A DNA stretch of 64,000 nt from Delphinus delphis (Eukaryota; Chordata; Mammalia; Artiodactyla; Delphinidae). The position numbers were made by a program, and so were the translations under genes. The stretch spans positions 87,009,604 to 87,073,603 of the forward strand of contig NC_082695.1 in assembly GCF_949987515.2 (NCBI RefSeq), read 5' to 3'. The notes beneath the pieces were generated by a model, which had not been told where the DNA came from, made no database searches, and worked only from the letters and a program-made list of their open reading frames with translations. Each line of letters begins with the position of its first letter. Position 1 is the first letter of the stretch. Positions 10,950 through 24,434 of this stretch are shown one piece after another.

Positions 10950-12715
10950 GGGGAAGCAGCAAACAGCATCCACGTTCTTCACTAGCAACAAAGTCCATCG
11001 TGTTGACGTGAGCCGTGTGACCGAACACATTTGTGTTGTACATAGATGCTCTCGCTGGACTTACCAACAAGAGGAACACTTTGAGTATGTATGTACATGT
11101 GAGAGAAGGAAGAGAGATCGTTATTAAGTATCTGGTAAGGACCAGGTTGGCTCTTTTCACGTCTTTGCAGATGAGGACTTCGACCCAGAAGGACTGAATG
11201 ACTTCCCAGAGTTAACTCAGCTCCAGGAGCCAGTTCATATACTCCTGAAAGCCCGTGCTCTCTTCAGTTGCCAAAAGAGGTGAGAAAAGACATCATAGCA
11301 TGTAATAGTGGTAACACCTTCTATTGCTTATGAGAAAAAATAAGAACAGAGTAACAGATCTGATGGGGGGATGGAATGAGGACTAATTATGAGCTCGTTT
11401 TACGCCTTTGTTTTTCGAATTTATTCTTCTAGTTATAGCTGGTGAATTCGCTGTTTAAAGTGGCCCCCAAGCCTAGAGCTGAAGCGCGGTCTTGCATTCC
11501 AAAGCACAAGAAGGCGGTGCTGCACCTCTCGACGAAAATAAGTGTGTGAGATAAGCTTCCCTCAGACGTGAGTTACAGCGCTGTTGGCTGTGCCAGGTTG
11601 CACTCTCTGATGGCAAATCGCTTCATTCATTGACAGTGAACACGACATGAATTCGGGCCTCCCAGGGCTTAACGGAGAAGGGAAGCGTGATGAGATGCTG
11701 GAGGTCCTGATGCTGGAAAGAGGACCTTGCTGTGGGGCTGGGGTCCGCAGGGGGACTTAGCCCATATCACACAGAGAGAAAGGGGAGAAGGGCCTCCTGA
11801 ACTTGGAGGTGGCCATGATTCACCAGCATCACAGGTGTGTGGAGAAGGGCAGGCAGCTCTGTGCGTCCAGCGCGGGGCCCAGGCTCAGTGAAGGGACCAA
11901 GCCTGAGTGGGCCCGGCTCAGACGGTGGACCTGCCAGAGAGTCTGAAATGGATTCTGTAGGTGACTGGGGTTATTGAAAGTTTTCGAGCAAGAAAGTGAC
12001 ATGATCCAGTGTGTATGTTGGTGAGATATTTCTGGTAGTAACATGGGAAAGAGATGGAAGAAGGCAAGATTGGCATCTGGGGACCTTTCACTGAATACGT
12101 CATGCCGGGGCATGAACACCACGCAAGTGATGGCCAGAAAAGAGACCACGGCCTGGAGTAAGAATCCTAAAATTAGGTTTTCCTCTAAAATACGTACATT
12201 CGACGTGACTATTCGATAGCCTGTACAAATTCAGGAACCGTATCCAGCAGACTCAGCTTCGGGTAAGCTTCAGTACTGCTGGGAAGACTGTGAATCCTGC
12301 TTGCTTAAAATTCCTTTCTAATCGACAGACACGCTTTTGAAGTCAAAGTGAGCCTTGGACCGCACGGTGCCCCCTGCCCTCCCAGGTCCACACCGTAGTC
12401 CTGGTTACCTCTGAAGCTGCTCCCCACCCGGAACTCACATGCAGGGGTCCTGCTTTCTGACCGTCAGCCAGGTTTGCTCAAAAATCCAGCACGTGTACCT
12501 CTGTTCTTTTGCGTCATCGGGACTTAACATCCATTGACCTTCCTACCATTATCTTTCTGCAGAAGAGCCTGCCTTCATGAATTCCCTCCACTGGCCCTCA
12601 AGCTCTGCCTTTTACTGACAACATCTGAATCTCTCATCCCATGTTTTCACAGTCTCCCAGCACAACCCTAACCCTGGATGAATCCAGTAACTGGCCTGTG
12701 CTTGAGGGAAGTGGT
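10950..12715. other. No gene recognised
   Basis: No protein or RNA gene that I can support. Frames such as 11829-12149 (-) have no recognisable domain. The stretch 12310-12680 is relatively GC-rich but also unidentified. Confidence 0.55.
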
Positions 12716-12719
12716 TCTG

Positions 12720-12900
12720 TTCAGGTTCAAGGTGGAAGGGGCCTGGGAGCCTCTCTGGGGCCTCTTATAAGGACAAGAACCCATTCGCCAGGGCTCCATG
12801 CTCATGACTGAATCACCTCCCAAAGGCCCCACCTGATAAGACCATTGTTTGGGGGCTTAGGTTTCCCACCTGTCAATTTTGGAAGGACAACCAGACTACA
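12720..12900 (+). repeat. Ancient interspersed repeat, LTR-like
   Basis: The order cttataaggacaagaaccc, gggctccatgctcatgac, cacctcccaaaggccccacc, then a dgggggcttagg segment, is the typical 3' part of an old mammalian LTR-type repeat. The subfamily cannot be fixed by eye. Confidence 0.4.
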
Positions 12901-12904
12901 ACCA

Positions 12905-14110
12905 GACTACAGTAATGTTCTTCTAAACAACCTGAATCTTATCGCACAACTGAGTTTTTCAAATCCTTCAAGTTATTGTCATAGATAGATCATTGCAGAT
13001 AATTTTCCCTACGTTCACATGCTTTCTCTTAGGTTCGTTGTATATAAATGTATGTATGAGCGAGTGTCCCTGTGTGTATAGTAGATAGATATACATGTGC
13101 ACATGTACATATATGTGCACATCTACACACACATGTAACATACAGCACGTAATACAGCAATAAATGATGAGTAAACAAGACGTTCTGTGGGCTGTGTCAC
13201 AGCAAGTCATTCATAAGCACGTGAATGAAATGTCTGTAAAAGCGTAAGTACGGGAATAGTTTGAAATTTGAAAATTTATGGGCCGTTAAAAATACATGAA
13301 TAATGGTAGCTTACTTCAGGATGATTTAGTAAGCAGCCCTACAGCCTTAAATGCAAATTCCAAATATATTTCTTTGCACATGAATTTCATCATCCACCCA
13401 TTTGTACGTTTTTGTGGAAAAGTGGCTCAGGACCCACCTCAGAGTGATTCATTTCTGCCATGGTTCCTATCGGAGCCTGATTTTATTGTGAACCTGCCTG
13501 GTGGAGACCAGAATGACTTGTACCCGTTGGATGCCAGCTCTAGAGCTTGTTCACTACCAGGACGTGGTCGTTATGTTGCGTCGGTTACTCTGCTCTGAGA
13601 CGAATAATCACTAGCTTTGACTTGTCCTTTTTGGCTGGCTTGGGGCAAAGCCCATCAAAGCAGGTACCATTTGCCCTGGGAGCTGTACCAGCCTCCAGCG
13701 ACTGCAGGGGCACTAGACCCAGGGGAGCCACGTGAAATAACAGACTCCCTGTCAAATCAAGGTATGAATGGAAGGAACCTAAGTCCTTCTGTCCCTCCCA
13801 AGTTTAGGCGTGAGGATTAAAAAGAGCACAATAGGGTGAGTTAGCAGTTGTCGCATTGCTAACAGCCATGGTGCCGCATGTATGAAAAGAGGAAAGCAGA
13901 GAAGAGAAAACCAGCAGAATAAAGGTAATTCTGTGCTGGGCACAGACATTCAATAGACCCTGCCTGTCACTGTGAGGACACGTGTTGCTAACGAGGGACT
14001 GAGTCATGGATGCCCTTAAGTGGTTCCTGATGAAGAAGATAGCCGAGTATGAAATAATTGTAGAGACGCTTCACTCAGAAATTTTGGAGAAAAATAATTC
14101 TTGGTTATTC
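12905..14110. other. No gene recognised
   Basis: Contains an acat/tgca simple-sequence patch near 13070-13140. The frame at 13296-13598 (+) is open for 100 codons but shows no known domain. Confidence 0.55.
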
Positions 14111-14114
14111 AGTG

Positions 14115-14396
14115 GGCATCACGCTAGTTTTCTCTGCTGCAGTCACACATTGCCACAAACCTTATCTCACAGTTCCGTAGCTTGGAAGCCCGGGCTGTGC
14201 TCCTTTCTGCAGGGTCTGGGGGGCAATCTGCCCATTTCTGTTGCTGCAAATTGAGTCCCATGCAGCTGTAGGACAAAGGCCTGGTTCTTTGGTTGCTGGG
14301 GACTGGGGGCTGCCTTTGGCTTCTGGGGACAGAATCGCATTTTATGTTTTTCCTAAACTTCCTTTCCTTGGTCAGTTCGCTTTGGCTTCTGTCTTT
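14115..14396 (+). repeat. Possible ancient LTR-like fragment
   Basis: Wording such as ctgcagtcacacattgccac, tctcacagttccgtagcttg and gcatgcagctg-like segments resembles the 5' part of the same old repeat type seen at 17712-18140. It is diverged, and broken on the right by a SINE insertion. Confidence 0.3.
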
Positions 14397-14602
14397 TTTT
14401 TTTTTTTTTTGCGGTACGCATGCCTCTCACAGTTGTGCCCTCTCCCGTTGCGGAGCACAGGCTCCGGACGCGCAGGCTCATCGGCCATGGCTCACGGGCC
14501 CAGCCGCTCCGCGGCATGTGGAATCTTCCCGGACCGGGGCACGAACCCGTGTCCCCTGCATGGGCAGGCGGACTCTCAACCACTGCGCCACCAGGGAAGC
14601 CC
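14397..14602 (-). mobile_element. CHR-type SINE, short form
   Basis: Reverse orientation: T-tail at 14397-14410, body with ctcatcggccatggctcacg, tRNA-like head ending ccaccagggaagcc. A perfect 14-bp duplication, tggcttctgtcttt, is at 14383-14396 and 14603-14616. Open frames across it on both strands are translations of the SINE. Confidence 0.95.
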
Positions 14603-14616
14603 TGGCTTCTGTCTTT

Positions 14617-17600
14617 AACATGGGCTCTTTTCTCAAATATCTGATGGCATCTGACCGAAGGGTAACGAGATGCAAAGCCTAGGGAGCAAGGTGGGCGTGA
14701 GGGGGCGGCCTTCCCTCTGTCCTCACTTGGGTTGCCCACCTGCTGGCATCCATGTCTCTCTGGTGTCCTTGAGTGTCTCCAACAAAGAGCCCTCGGTCGC
14801 TTGCTGCGTTGCTGGGTGAGCCAGCGTCCCTCTCCTCGGTCCTCAAGCAGCCTGTTCTCCATCCTTGACTCTGCTAACCCTTTTGGTCTTCCACCCACCT
14901 TCTTTCTTCCTGCGTCTGGCACCTCTGTCATTGACGATGGTGTTTATTTTGGGTCCTAATTCTTTTTTATCTGTGGGAGAAAGGAAGGACTATAAAGATG
15001 TTTACTTCCGCATCATGAAACCGACGCCACCTTCCTTATACAGACTTCCGTTTCTACACACCCGCTTTGCACCCCAAATATTTGCAAATGATTTCGCTCC
15101 CTCTGTCATTCAAAAACGTTTCTTTCCAGCTGGGAAGGTGTGAATTTGCTCTGAGGGATGGAAGGAGAGTGTGCCGATCTGTTTTTGTTTATTTTGTATG
15201 CCATACTCGGCTCTGCATTTGATAGGTATTTACTCATTTTCTCGTCAAAGAATTCCATGGAGTGAACATGGTCATCATCCCGCTTTGTACATCAGAAAAC
15301 TAAGGATTCAAACGAAAAATAACGTCTCAGACATTATAAAAGCCACGTCATCACGCTGTCTCCAAACCTGCCTGATCCCCCCTCACGTTCCTGCACGTCC
15401 TTTACTTTCACCCTCCCCTAATTAAGGGCAAAGAGGAGAAAAGAACAAACACTGTGTGGACCGGCATTTGCCACCCTGTTACTGCTGTTCTTAACCAGCA
15501 CTTTTGTCTCTCTCTGCCTAAATCACTAGCCCAAAGCCCCCCATTTTCAGCTCCCAGTTACTTACTGATCCATACTGGATGGTTACTGATAAAAGACCAC
15601 CCTTTAATCAGTAAATGTTTATAGAACATTTATTACGTGGAATGCAGAAGCAAGAACGATTCCTAGCTTCATGTAAAATTTTCATACAGGGATTTAGTAC
15701 TAAGAAAATGCCAATCCCTGCCAGGATTTGCCTCTAAACACATTGAAATTATGTACAGCGAGATAAGGTGCTTTGTCCAGTGCAGTTCAATTTTATTACA
15801 TTATAATCAACGGTTGTGTTTTGTGTGCACTTTATTCAACCAAGATGCATATTTAAGCTTCTGTTTAAGCTGCTTCCCCCAGTTCCTTTCCTGCTTCTTC
15901 TGCAAATTAAGTTGTGGGCCTCTGGTTAATGAACAATTGTCTGATGCCAAAGAATACGTCCTTTGACATCCAATTAAAATCGACTTTCACACTGAACAAA
16001 GCTCATTATGAAAATGAGTGCCTTTCTTCGCTCTGAATTACAGATTTTTATTAGGATAAATGTAAATTATTTAAATGAGAAAAAAACCTTAAAACTGTAC
16101 AGTTAAGCAATCAGGTGAGTCATTTCTTACCTGACTATAAAATATCTCTGTGAATTCTAATCAAATCAAACTGATTTAACTTAAACTATCTTGAGAATGA
16201 AATATGTCTATTGCTTCATTCCTCATAAATTATCAGTATCTTTTCTCATAAATGATCAGCAGTGGGCCTGCTTCAAGTATCTCAGAATTAATGTCTTTGT
16301 TTGTGAGCTATTTTAGGATCACTTAAGTTTCAGCTCTAAAGATGAAAAATAATTAACTAAAAGTAATGTAATGAGATGCTACAGCAATTGACAAAACTCA
16401 GAAGTTGAGTTTTACTACAATAATTTCTTTTGGTAATTAAGCTTTTAAAATAATCCTTCTGAAAATGTAAAAATTTAAAAGATACTTTAATCTTTCTTCT
16501 TCCTTAAGGACAAAAGAATTTTTAAGGCGCACAATTAATATTTCTGTCAAAGCCGCATCATATTTTCTAACAGATGATAAATGCACTGTGATAAATTCTG
16601 TATCTTTGCCAAAGAGCAGGCATTTAATAAATATTTGTTGAGTGGATAAGTTAACAAACAAATGAAATAAGGATCAAAATTTTTATTTCACCAGGAAATA
16701 GAACTTTGAAAAATATTTAGGTCTAATTCAAAGAATAGTCTTATTTTCGATTTTTTCTAATTTTTTGATGCTATAGATAATAATGGATAAATATTTATAG
16801 CTGTTTTGGGGATTTAAAAAAGCCTGAAACTAAAAGACATTTTTTAATATACAATCATCTTTGTCTTATGTACTGTTCTTAGGGCAAAGCAGTACCATTA
16901 TTGTTTCCATAGGAACAGTTAGTTTTTGAAAGCCAAAAAGAATGTGAAGAGAGGAGAGCACCTGAGGAAAAACAGTCATTCGAAACACGCATTCATGCCT
17001 TCCCAGATACCGATTGGAACAGTCATTGCATTATTCATCTGCATGAGAAATAATATACTGAGAATACTCAAAAGAAAATTGCTCAGGGTTTGTTTTTTTT
17101 TTTTTTGCTAAATGTATTTTAGAGTTTTGCAGCTTCCATCTATTCCAGAAATGCCTGGTAAGGGTAGGGTTGATTAGGGAGTAGTGTCTGAACACGGGGG
17201 CAAAATTAAACCTGAACAGGAATCAAAATGGAGAATCAGGAGCTGTCGTGTTGTGTCTCTCCAGTTAATTGTCATACACCTTCCTTCCGCGTGGCCTCTG
17301 GAAACGCCCACTGCTTGTCTTGCGTTAAGTTCATGCTGCTTCCTGGGGAGGACTGCTTGGCTATTCCAACGGCGGTTTGACTTGATTCATGTATTATTTC
17401 TTAAAGGGCCACATATATCATGCATTCGTTAATTATGGAATAAATGACGTTGACCCAGTTTGTATACATACATATTTCAGGCCTCAGCAGCCCACAACGG
17501 GACAGGGTTTGCACCAAACTCTCCAGGTGATGCGACAAAACAGGGCCAACCTTCTAATTGTGACGTTTGCCTTGTCCGCTCACTGCCTTCACAATTTTTC

Positions 17601-17710
17601 AGAGAGAGACTGGCATCTTCTTACAGAACTTCTGAGAAAGAGATGAAGCTCTTTAGAGAAACTTCAGTTACAATGGTTTGGGGGGAAATAAAAGGGGCCA
17701 TTGGTGGCTG
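14617..17710. other. No gene recognised; AT-rich 16.0-17.1 kb
   Basis: No supported gene. Short L2-like wording (agtaaatgtttatagaacat at 15609; aataaatatttgttgagtgg at 16626) marks decayed repeats. A T-tract lies at 17092-17106. The 16.0-16.8 kb part is strongly AT-rich with no named repeat. Confidence 0.5.
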
Positions 17711-17711
17711 T

Positions 17712-18140
17712 CTAAGGTCCCATGGCTGTTGTCACAAATGACCACCCCTGGGAGGCTTATCACAGCCAAGTGTGTTTTCTCAGAGTCCTGGAGGTCAGAA
17801 GCCTGATCAAGTTGTTGGTAGGGCCACACGCCCCCTGCAGACCCCAGGGAGACTCCTCCCTGCCGTGTCCAGCACCTGCTGGCTCCTGGAACCCTTGGCT
17901 TGTGGGAGCATCACTCCGAGCTCTGCCTCCTTCCTCCCCCTGCGTCCCTGCAGGTCTCCAATCTCCCTCTCCCGGTTAGGACACCGCCCATTGGATTTAC
18001 GGCCCAACCATAACCAGCAGGCCCTCATCTTAGCTTGATTACAACTGCAAAGACCCTCATTCCCCATAAGGCCACCTTCACAGGGACCAGGGTTAGACTT
18101 GAATGTATCTGTTTTGGGGACACGATTCAAGCCACAGAGT
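17712..18140 (+). repeat. Ancient LTR-like repeat (MLT2-type wording)
   Basis: The element reads gctgttgtcacaaatgacca, then a cagagtcctggaggtcagaa segment, then cttgtgggagcatcactccg, and closes with tgattacaactgcaaagacc and a ttttggggacacgattc segment. This order matches an old mammalian LTR-type repeat with its middle retained. The open frame at 17807-18352 (-) overlaps it and is rejected as a gene. Confidence 0.5.
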
Positions 18141-18144
18141 GGTG

Positions 18145-18730
18145 GGTTCAGGTCATTGGTGGGAGATTGGCTAGAGATTCTGACCCTAAAAAGGCTTGGA
18201 GAAGGAAGAGGTAAGGGTGAAGGTGAAGCGAGCAACCTCTTTGCTGTAGGAGGAACAGAGCATCTCCTGCGGGTGTGAGTGATGTGGAGGGCGGCGTGAG
18301 CCCTGAGGAACACCCGTGCTGGCCATGCCCCAAGGTTCTGACGGTTCTTCATTCCTGAACTGCCACGTAGGAAGAGAAGAAATCGTTTGCTCTTGTGAGT
18401 GGTGGAATGAATGAAGAAAAACTAAGTCAGCATTTATATTGCTCCATAAATTCTTATGATAATATCAACCAAAGTGGAATGCAGGTAAGGCCATACCAAG
18501 AGTGTACTCTTGTTTTTATTGCTGTCTTCAATGTGTCTGAATCAAAATCTTGAAGCAAGTCTGGAATTATTAACACTCTGCAGCCTAGGAGCCTGTGAGC
18601 TCCCCGTGGCCTGTCAAACCTTGTTTACTCTTCCCTGACTGCCTGTGACCCATCCTCGATGGCTTGGAATCCTTTTTCTTGGGGAGTGAGGAAGAGAAGG
18701 AGAGGGGCTGAAAATCAGCTCTCCAAATGC
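18145..18730. other. No feature recognised
   Basis: No gene or repeat that I can name. Confidence 0.5.
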
Positions 18731-18732
18731 TC

Positions 18733-19081
18733 AAAACCTAGGGGCAGGACAGGGATAAAGACACAGATGTAGAGGATGGACTTGAGGACACGGGCAGGGG
18801 GCAGGGGAATCTGGTACAAAGTGAGAGAGTGGCATGGACATATATACACTACCAAATGTAAAATAGATCGCTAGTGGGAAGCAGCCACATAGCACAGGGA
18901 GATCAGCTTGGTGCTGTGTGACCACCTAGAGGGGTGGGATAGGGACGGAGGGAGGGAGACGCAAGAGGGAAGAGATATGGGAACATATGTATATGTATAA
19001 CTGATTCACTTTGTTACACAGCAGAACCTAACACACCATCATAAAGCGATTATACTCCACTAAAGATGTTTAAAAAAAAAA
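18733..19081 (+). mobile_element. 5'-truncated L1 3' end, ~350 bp
   Basis: Includes the L1 3' UTR wording gggaagcagccacatagcac, the G-rich run gggacggagggagggagacg, and the terminal ttatactccactaaagatgt plus A-run. The AATAAA signal is altered to actaaag. The possible duplication aaaacct is too short to be firm. Confidence 0.9.
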
Positions 19082-19099
19082 ACCTTGCACTCTCATCAG

Positions 19100-21200
19100 G
19101 AGTGGGTGAGAATTCCCTGTCTCCACATCCAGCCGATAGCTGGTAGGTAACAGAGCGTGTAAAGGTGCCTGTCAAATTTTACATTTAATTTGATTTTCTC
19201 TGATTAATTTGGAATTGTACATAAAAATATATTAATTGCCTTTAAGTCTGCTGAATGTCAGCTAATTGGCACGGCTTTCTTTATATCTTCTGATTATATA
19301 TTAAAATATGCTATTAACATCTCCCATTAATAGCCTATTAATTATCCTTTATCTTATTTTAAGCTGTCATTGGTCACACAGACACTTTAAATTCTTTTTG
19401 ATTAGTTTTAATTTAAAAAAATGGGACTCTAATTTGTTGAATTTTAGAGAATGTTTTCATTATTATGACAAATTTTTGCATGTATATGTTGACATCCAGC
19501 TCCAATTAGCCGCAGTGGGCGCAGTGGGTGTGTCTATTTTATATAGTTTTCGTTATTTTAAGCATTTATATCACAGGAGATTTCACAATCCCCCACGTAG
19601 CTATTTTTTTCATCAATGGTCACATCATAACATATCAGGGTACATACTTACGCTGATGTTACAGAGTCTGAATACCTCACTGAGTTAGTGTTTCTCCCAT
19701 TTTCCAACCACAAATTTACTCTTTTTTTCCCCCATTTCCGTTTTGTAATCTTTGGAAGGAAACCATTATGTGCCGTCCACACTTGTGGAGAATCGGGCTT
19801 CACCTCCTCGTGGGAGGAATGTCTGCCTGATTTATTTGGAATTCTTCCACATCTTAACACTATGGAGTCCTCTACTTCATGAGCCTGGAATAGCTCTCCA
19901 CTTCTTTAGATGGTTGACTACTTTCATCAGACTTTTGTAGTTTTCCACAAATAGATCCTGTACCTGCTCTGTTACCTTTATATCTTTGTACTTCACTTTT
20001 TGGTGCTGTTGTTAATGACATCTCTAAAATTTTAAATTCTGATTTTTTATTATTTTTGTGTATTTTTGAATATTTTTGTGATAGCTAAATATACTTAGAC
20101 ATTTTCTTTTCTTTTTCTTCTTTTTTGCTGTTATTCACCATTATGTCTTCTAGCCTATTTTCGTTTGTATATAGAAAGGCTATTTCTCTATGTCAATTTT
20201 ATTTTATTTTTTTTAATTGATAAGCTGGTCTTTATTAATTTTTTTGAATTTTATTTTATTTATTTTTTTATACAGCAGGTTCTTATTAGTTATCCATTTT
20301 ATACATATTAGTGTAGAGATGTCAATCCCAATCTCCCAATTCATCTATGTCAATTTTAAAATATGCTACTTTGTGAAATTCTCTTATTTTTGTTAGGGTG
20401 TTTCCATAAGAAATGCAAGTTAGCTTATTTCTTCCTTTCTAATTGCTATGTCTCTGATTGCTTTTTCTTTTCTAATTGCCTTGTCTAACTTTCAAGGAAG
20501 CCTCAAGTTTTTTCTCATTAAGAGCAATATTGTCTTTGGGTTGAAGCATATTAAAAAAGTATTTCTATTCACTGAATATTTTTAAGATGAATACATGATG
20601 AATTTTGCCAACTGTCTTTTTTATATCTATGAAAATTATTTGATTTTCCCTTACCTCTGTTAATATGACGAATTTTGTTAATAGGCTTTCTAAAATTCTG
20701 AGCCACCTTGTATTTCTCGAATAAACCTCCTTGTTCCTGGTGTGTTTCTATTTCAGATTCTTGCATTGAGGTCTCATGAGTGAGGCTGCTCTGTGTTTTC
20801 CTTTGTGGTAAAACTGTTTTGTAAAAAAAGTCTTCTGGCCTGCTTTTATTGTCTCTAGAGACTCTTTTGTTCTTAAGTCTTTTTCTTATAATGATTTTGT
20901 ATGAGAATTGACTGAGAATGTTTTCTTTTGACTATTTTTTAAGTAAAATTAATTTCCATTTTTCTGAGGGATCGAACCCTCAAAAACTCTAGGCTTGTTT
21001 TGTTTATTTATTTTTTTGGCCCTTTTTATGTGGGTTTCAGCATGTGATATCAGATAGGGACTCATAATTTCTGAGATTTTTTTCTCCTCTCTTCTCCTTC
21101 CTTTTATCTAGACCTTCCCTGTCTCTGATCTTACTTTTATTGTAAGTGCAAGGTTTTGTCCTAGAAGGTGCCTTTGGCTTTTAGTTTTGATAATACCCGG
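19100..21200 (-). repeat. Highly decayed L1 ORF2-like sequence
   Basis: T-rich sequence with wording such as gaattttgttaataggcttt and ccaccttgtatttctcgaat, close to the antisense of the ORF2 reverse-transcriptase region of old L1s. Many frame breaks. It is interrupted by a younger L1 tail at 20202-20343. Left boundary uncertain. Confidence 0.45.
20202..20343 (-). mobile_element. Short L1 3' end inserted in decayed L1
   Basis: T-rich tail followed by tatacagcaggttcttatta and gatgtcaatcccaatctccc, L1 3' UTR in antisense. A 15-bp duplication, tctatgtcaatttta, flanks it at 20187-20201 and 20344-20358. Confidence 0.88.
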
Positions 21201-23525
21201 GACTCTGAGCCCAAGACAATTTCAGTGCCGTTAGAACTTCTGTTGCTCTGCTTCTATGTTCATTAAGAGTTTTGCATCTATCAGAGTAGATAAATACAGT
21301 GGATATCACAAGTGGAATGACATGTATGAGTACTAAATACTCTGACAGCATAAATTTTTGAGATAAGCTAATATAGTAGAATGTTGTACCACGTTGTGAA
21401 TGAATGTGAAGTCACATAACACCAAGACATTTTGTAAAGTCATGCTGTAAACAATGTAGCAAATGAAAGCACACTCGTTTTTCTACAGATTTCTGTTAAA
21501 ACTAAGAGACCCGGTGGAGATCAGGAACCGTAAACTCCTGCTGCCTGTTCCCTGGCTTTGCGTCAGCTTCGTGGAGACCTGTGCTCTGTAAGCTGTGTAG
21601 GCTGCACGTTCTTTTCTTGTTCTTGTCGTACTGGATTGTAATTAATACATGGTGAAAGAATTTTCTAGAAGAGGAAGAAATCTGAGCCCCAAGTATAACA
21701 CTTTGCAGGTAGAAAATTAAAACATGTATTTTCAAAATGTCTCCAGATGTAATGTCGTTGGCATCACATGAGAATGATTTGCCAGGTTTTTATCTAAGTC
21801 TTTGGAATTCATAGTTGCCTTCCCGTGAATCTGCAGTCCCCTTTGATTTACTTGGTCTGCCTCGAGTTCTTTGCTTGAAAGCCTTTAATCAGTGTTTAGA
21901 GAGGTCTCCATAAATATAATGTTTAGCAGATCCAAGCGCTTATGCAAATTAAAAATTTTAAAAATCATTAATATTAAATTATAACAGTCTTACCAAAGTT
22001 TTCAAGATACGTGCACTTCAGCAGAAAATATGAAAACTTCACTGACCGACGTGAGTTAGCCACTGAGTTGAGTCGGTCTGTACTTTATATAATATTTATT
22101 TTATTTATATATACCTTGAGAACTGGGATAAGAAAAGAGATTAACAGTATGTGTCTGTATGTTTAAAAATATTACACGGTACATGTCAAAGCTTTGAGTT
22201 ATTGTCTTTATAGGGTATTTGAGATGTGCTGGATTTTTATGGCGGACTCTTCAATATATTGATTTAATGCGTGTCGTTCACGAGTTTTTACACATTAATA
22301 GATAGTGATGTAGACAGATTGTAAACTTTTGATAGGTCAGTGAACTTTTAATCTGTTATCCAAACAAGGACACATTTGAGAGTGAAAAGGAGGCAGATTT
22401 ACAATTTCTTCCTACAACAGAGGTCAGACGGGTCCTCTGGCCAAACCAGGCTGTGTGGGCAGCCCACTCGGGGATCACACCTTCTTTCTTAAATTCCAAG
22501 TCAACCGACAGCTAGAGAGAGGCATAGATGACTTTTCTTTGTAATTCTCAAATTCTTCTTAGGAAACACCACAGCTGAGGCCGCAATAACTGTATCTTGT
22601 AACAATCGATTTGAGAGATAAAAATAATTCACTTAAAAATGACTCAAAAGTCAAACTAATAAAAACATGAATGATTTACACAAAATAGGCACAACCCGAG
22701 ACTTACGGTGCAGAGCTCTGGGGCTCTGGAGTCTGTGGTCCTCAGATCAATGGGTAACAGGTGCAGGTACGCGGGTGTTGCCCTCTTTCATCACAGACTC
22801 TAGATCCTCAGTAAAAAGAGTCTTAAGGTGTTTTCCCCTTTAATTAGACTTCCTGGTGAGTCTTACTGAGTAATAGACTCCACCATTAAGGAGTTGGGTC
22901 ATTTTTTTTTTTAATGTAAAGTGATGTAAAATGAACTCTCAGTTGATTTAAACAAAAAATAATTGTCTTGGATTAAGAAGCTTCATGCCTGCTTTGCTCC
23001 AGAGCTAAAATGATGTCTTCCTGGCTCGGTTTCCCTCTCTGTCCTTCTGCTCTGCTTTCTGCCCTCTTGTGTCCATCCTCAGACAGGCAGGGAGTGCAGC
23101 AGTCAACGGTCAGAGCAGCTCCCTCCAGCATCTGTTCAAGTTCAAGAATGTGGAGCAGAGAGCGCCCGTGTGCAGCAGAGTTCAAGCAAAGATGCGGGGT
23201 TCAGCTTTGCTGGCATTGATTGGCCTGGCTTGGTCATGGGCTGGGCTGTGAAGCAACTCCTGTGTAGGTACCCACAGAGCTTGGGTGGGTTAGCCACTGG
23301 CATGTGGGAGGGAAACGATCCTTCCATGGAAACACAGAGAACGTTGGCGGAAGTTAAAGCCGGGAAACCGAACACCGTCACATGTTCTCTACAGCAGGGA
23401 CTTCTGTGTACAAACTTGACCCCCTGCAAGCGCCAAGTGGAGGAGAGTGGCGTCTACCGTGTGGCAAGACCTGCTGTCAGCGCCTCCCATGTGTTCGTCA
23501 AACAGCTTGTGAATCCGGCGCCGCT
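21200..23525. other. No gene recognised
   Basis: AT-rich to about 22.9 kb, then a more GC-rich part (22970-23525) with open frames on both strands but no recognised domain. A gattggcctggcttggtcat segment at 23217 resembles wording of old LTR-type repeats; the evidence is too weak for a call. Confidence 0.5.
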
Positions 23526-23527
23526 GC

Positions 23528-23660
23528 CAGCCCCACTTTATAGATGAGGAGACCTGGCTGCAGAGAATCATCTGCTTACCCAAAGTCACAAAAGTGAGGA
23601 CGAGAACCTGGAGGGGGATGGGTCCCATCCAGAGCCTGTACTGCCCCCACTGCCTTACTT
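23528..23660 (-). repeat. MIR SINE fragment
   Basis: The order tttatagatgaggagacctg, cttacccaaagtcacaaaag, gacgagaacctgg is the antisense of the MIR core. Confidence 0.7.
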
Positions 23661-23664
23661 GCTC

Positions 23665-24418
23665 AGAAGAAGTGCGGAAGGGGGAGGAGAGGGACACGGG
23701 GAGACAGAAAGATCTAGGCTGGGAATGTCTGCCAATCTGAGGGGACAGAGTGGAAATGGAATCTACTTTCGTAACAATCTTAGATTTTTGTATTTTCCAA
23801 CATGTTCAAGAGAATGAGCCTTGCCGTAGGAATTATTGGAAATAACGTCTTAAAAATACCGTATCAGGTCTTACCGAAGGAAGCATATATGAAGAGTCTA
23901 TCTATGAAAACACACCTAAACATGGAAAGCCAATTATCTTCATTCTGCTGACCCGTCCGCAGTAAGTGATGGATTTTTCTCCTGGTGGTGGTGGTGGATT
24001 TGTCCTGGTCCTGATGAGCTGGTTACAGTTCCCTGGACCTCTCTGCAGCATCTGACAGGTGGCCTTGAAATTCCCTTAGCTCCTGTGGTCATACACATTC
24101 CAACTTTCTCTTTCATTTTTCTGGCCTTTTCTTCCTCTCATTTTTGTATTGGTTTCTTTTCCTCCCCACACTCCGAGTGTGCCTGGCACATGACTCCGTG
24201 TCCTGCGTTTCTTTGCGATTCTTCTTTTCTCAATGATTATACCAGCTCCTATGGGTCCAAGCAGATCCTGGATCTATGTCCATCCAGATTCTACCTCCCG
24301 TTCTCTCGCGATCTGTTAAACATTTCTACTTGAACGCACCATACTCGCCTCATCATTGAAAGCCAAATGGATTTTTTGTCTTCAAGCCAGCTGTTTCTCA
24401 AGACTCTGTCCCCAAACC
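23665..24418. other. No gene recognised
   Basis: Unidentified, pyrimidine-rich on the right (24080-24400), where L2-like wording is possible. A ggt trinucleotide run lies at 23983-23995. Confidence 0.45.
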
Positions 24419-24434
24419 TAAAAGCTCAGGAAAC

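Noticed and set aside
17807..18352. 181-codon minus-strand open frame, one of the longest in the window
   Set aside because: It runs antisense through an ancient LTR-like repeat, with low-complexity Ser/Pro/Leu content and no domain.
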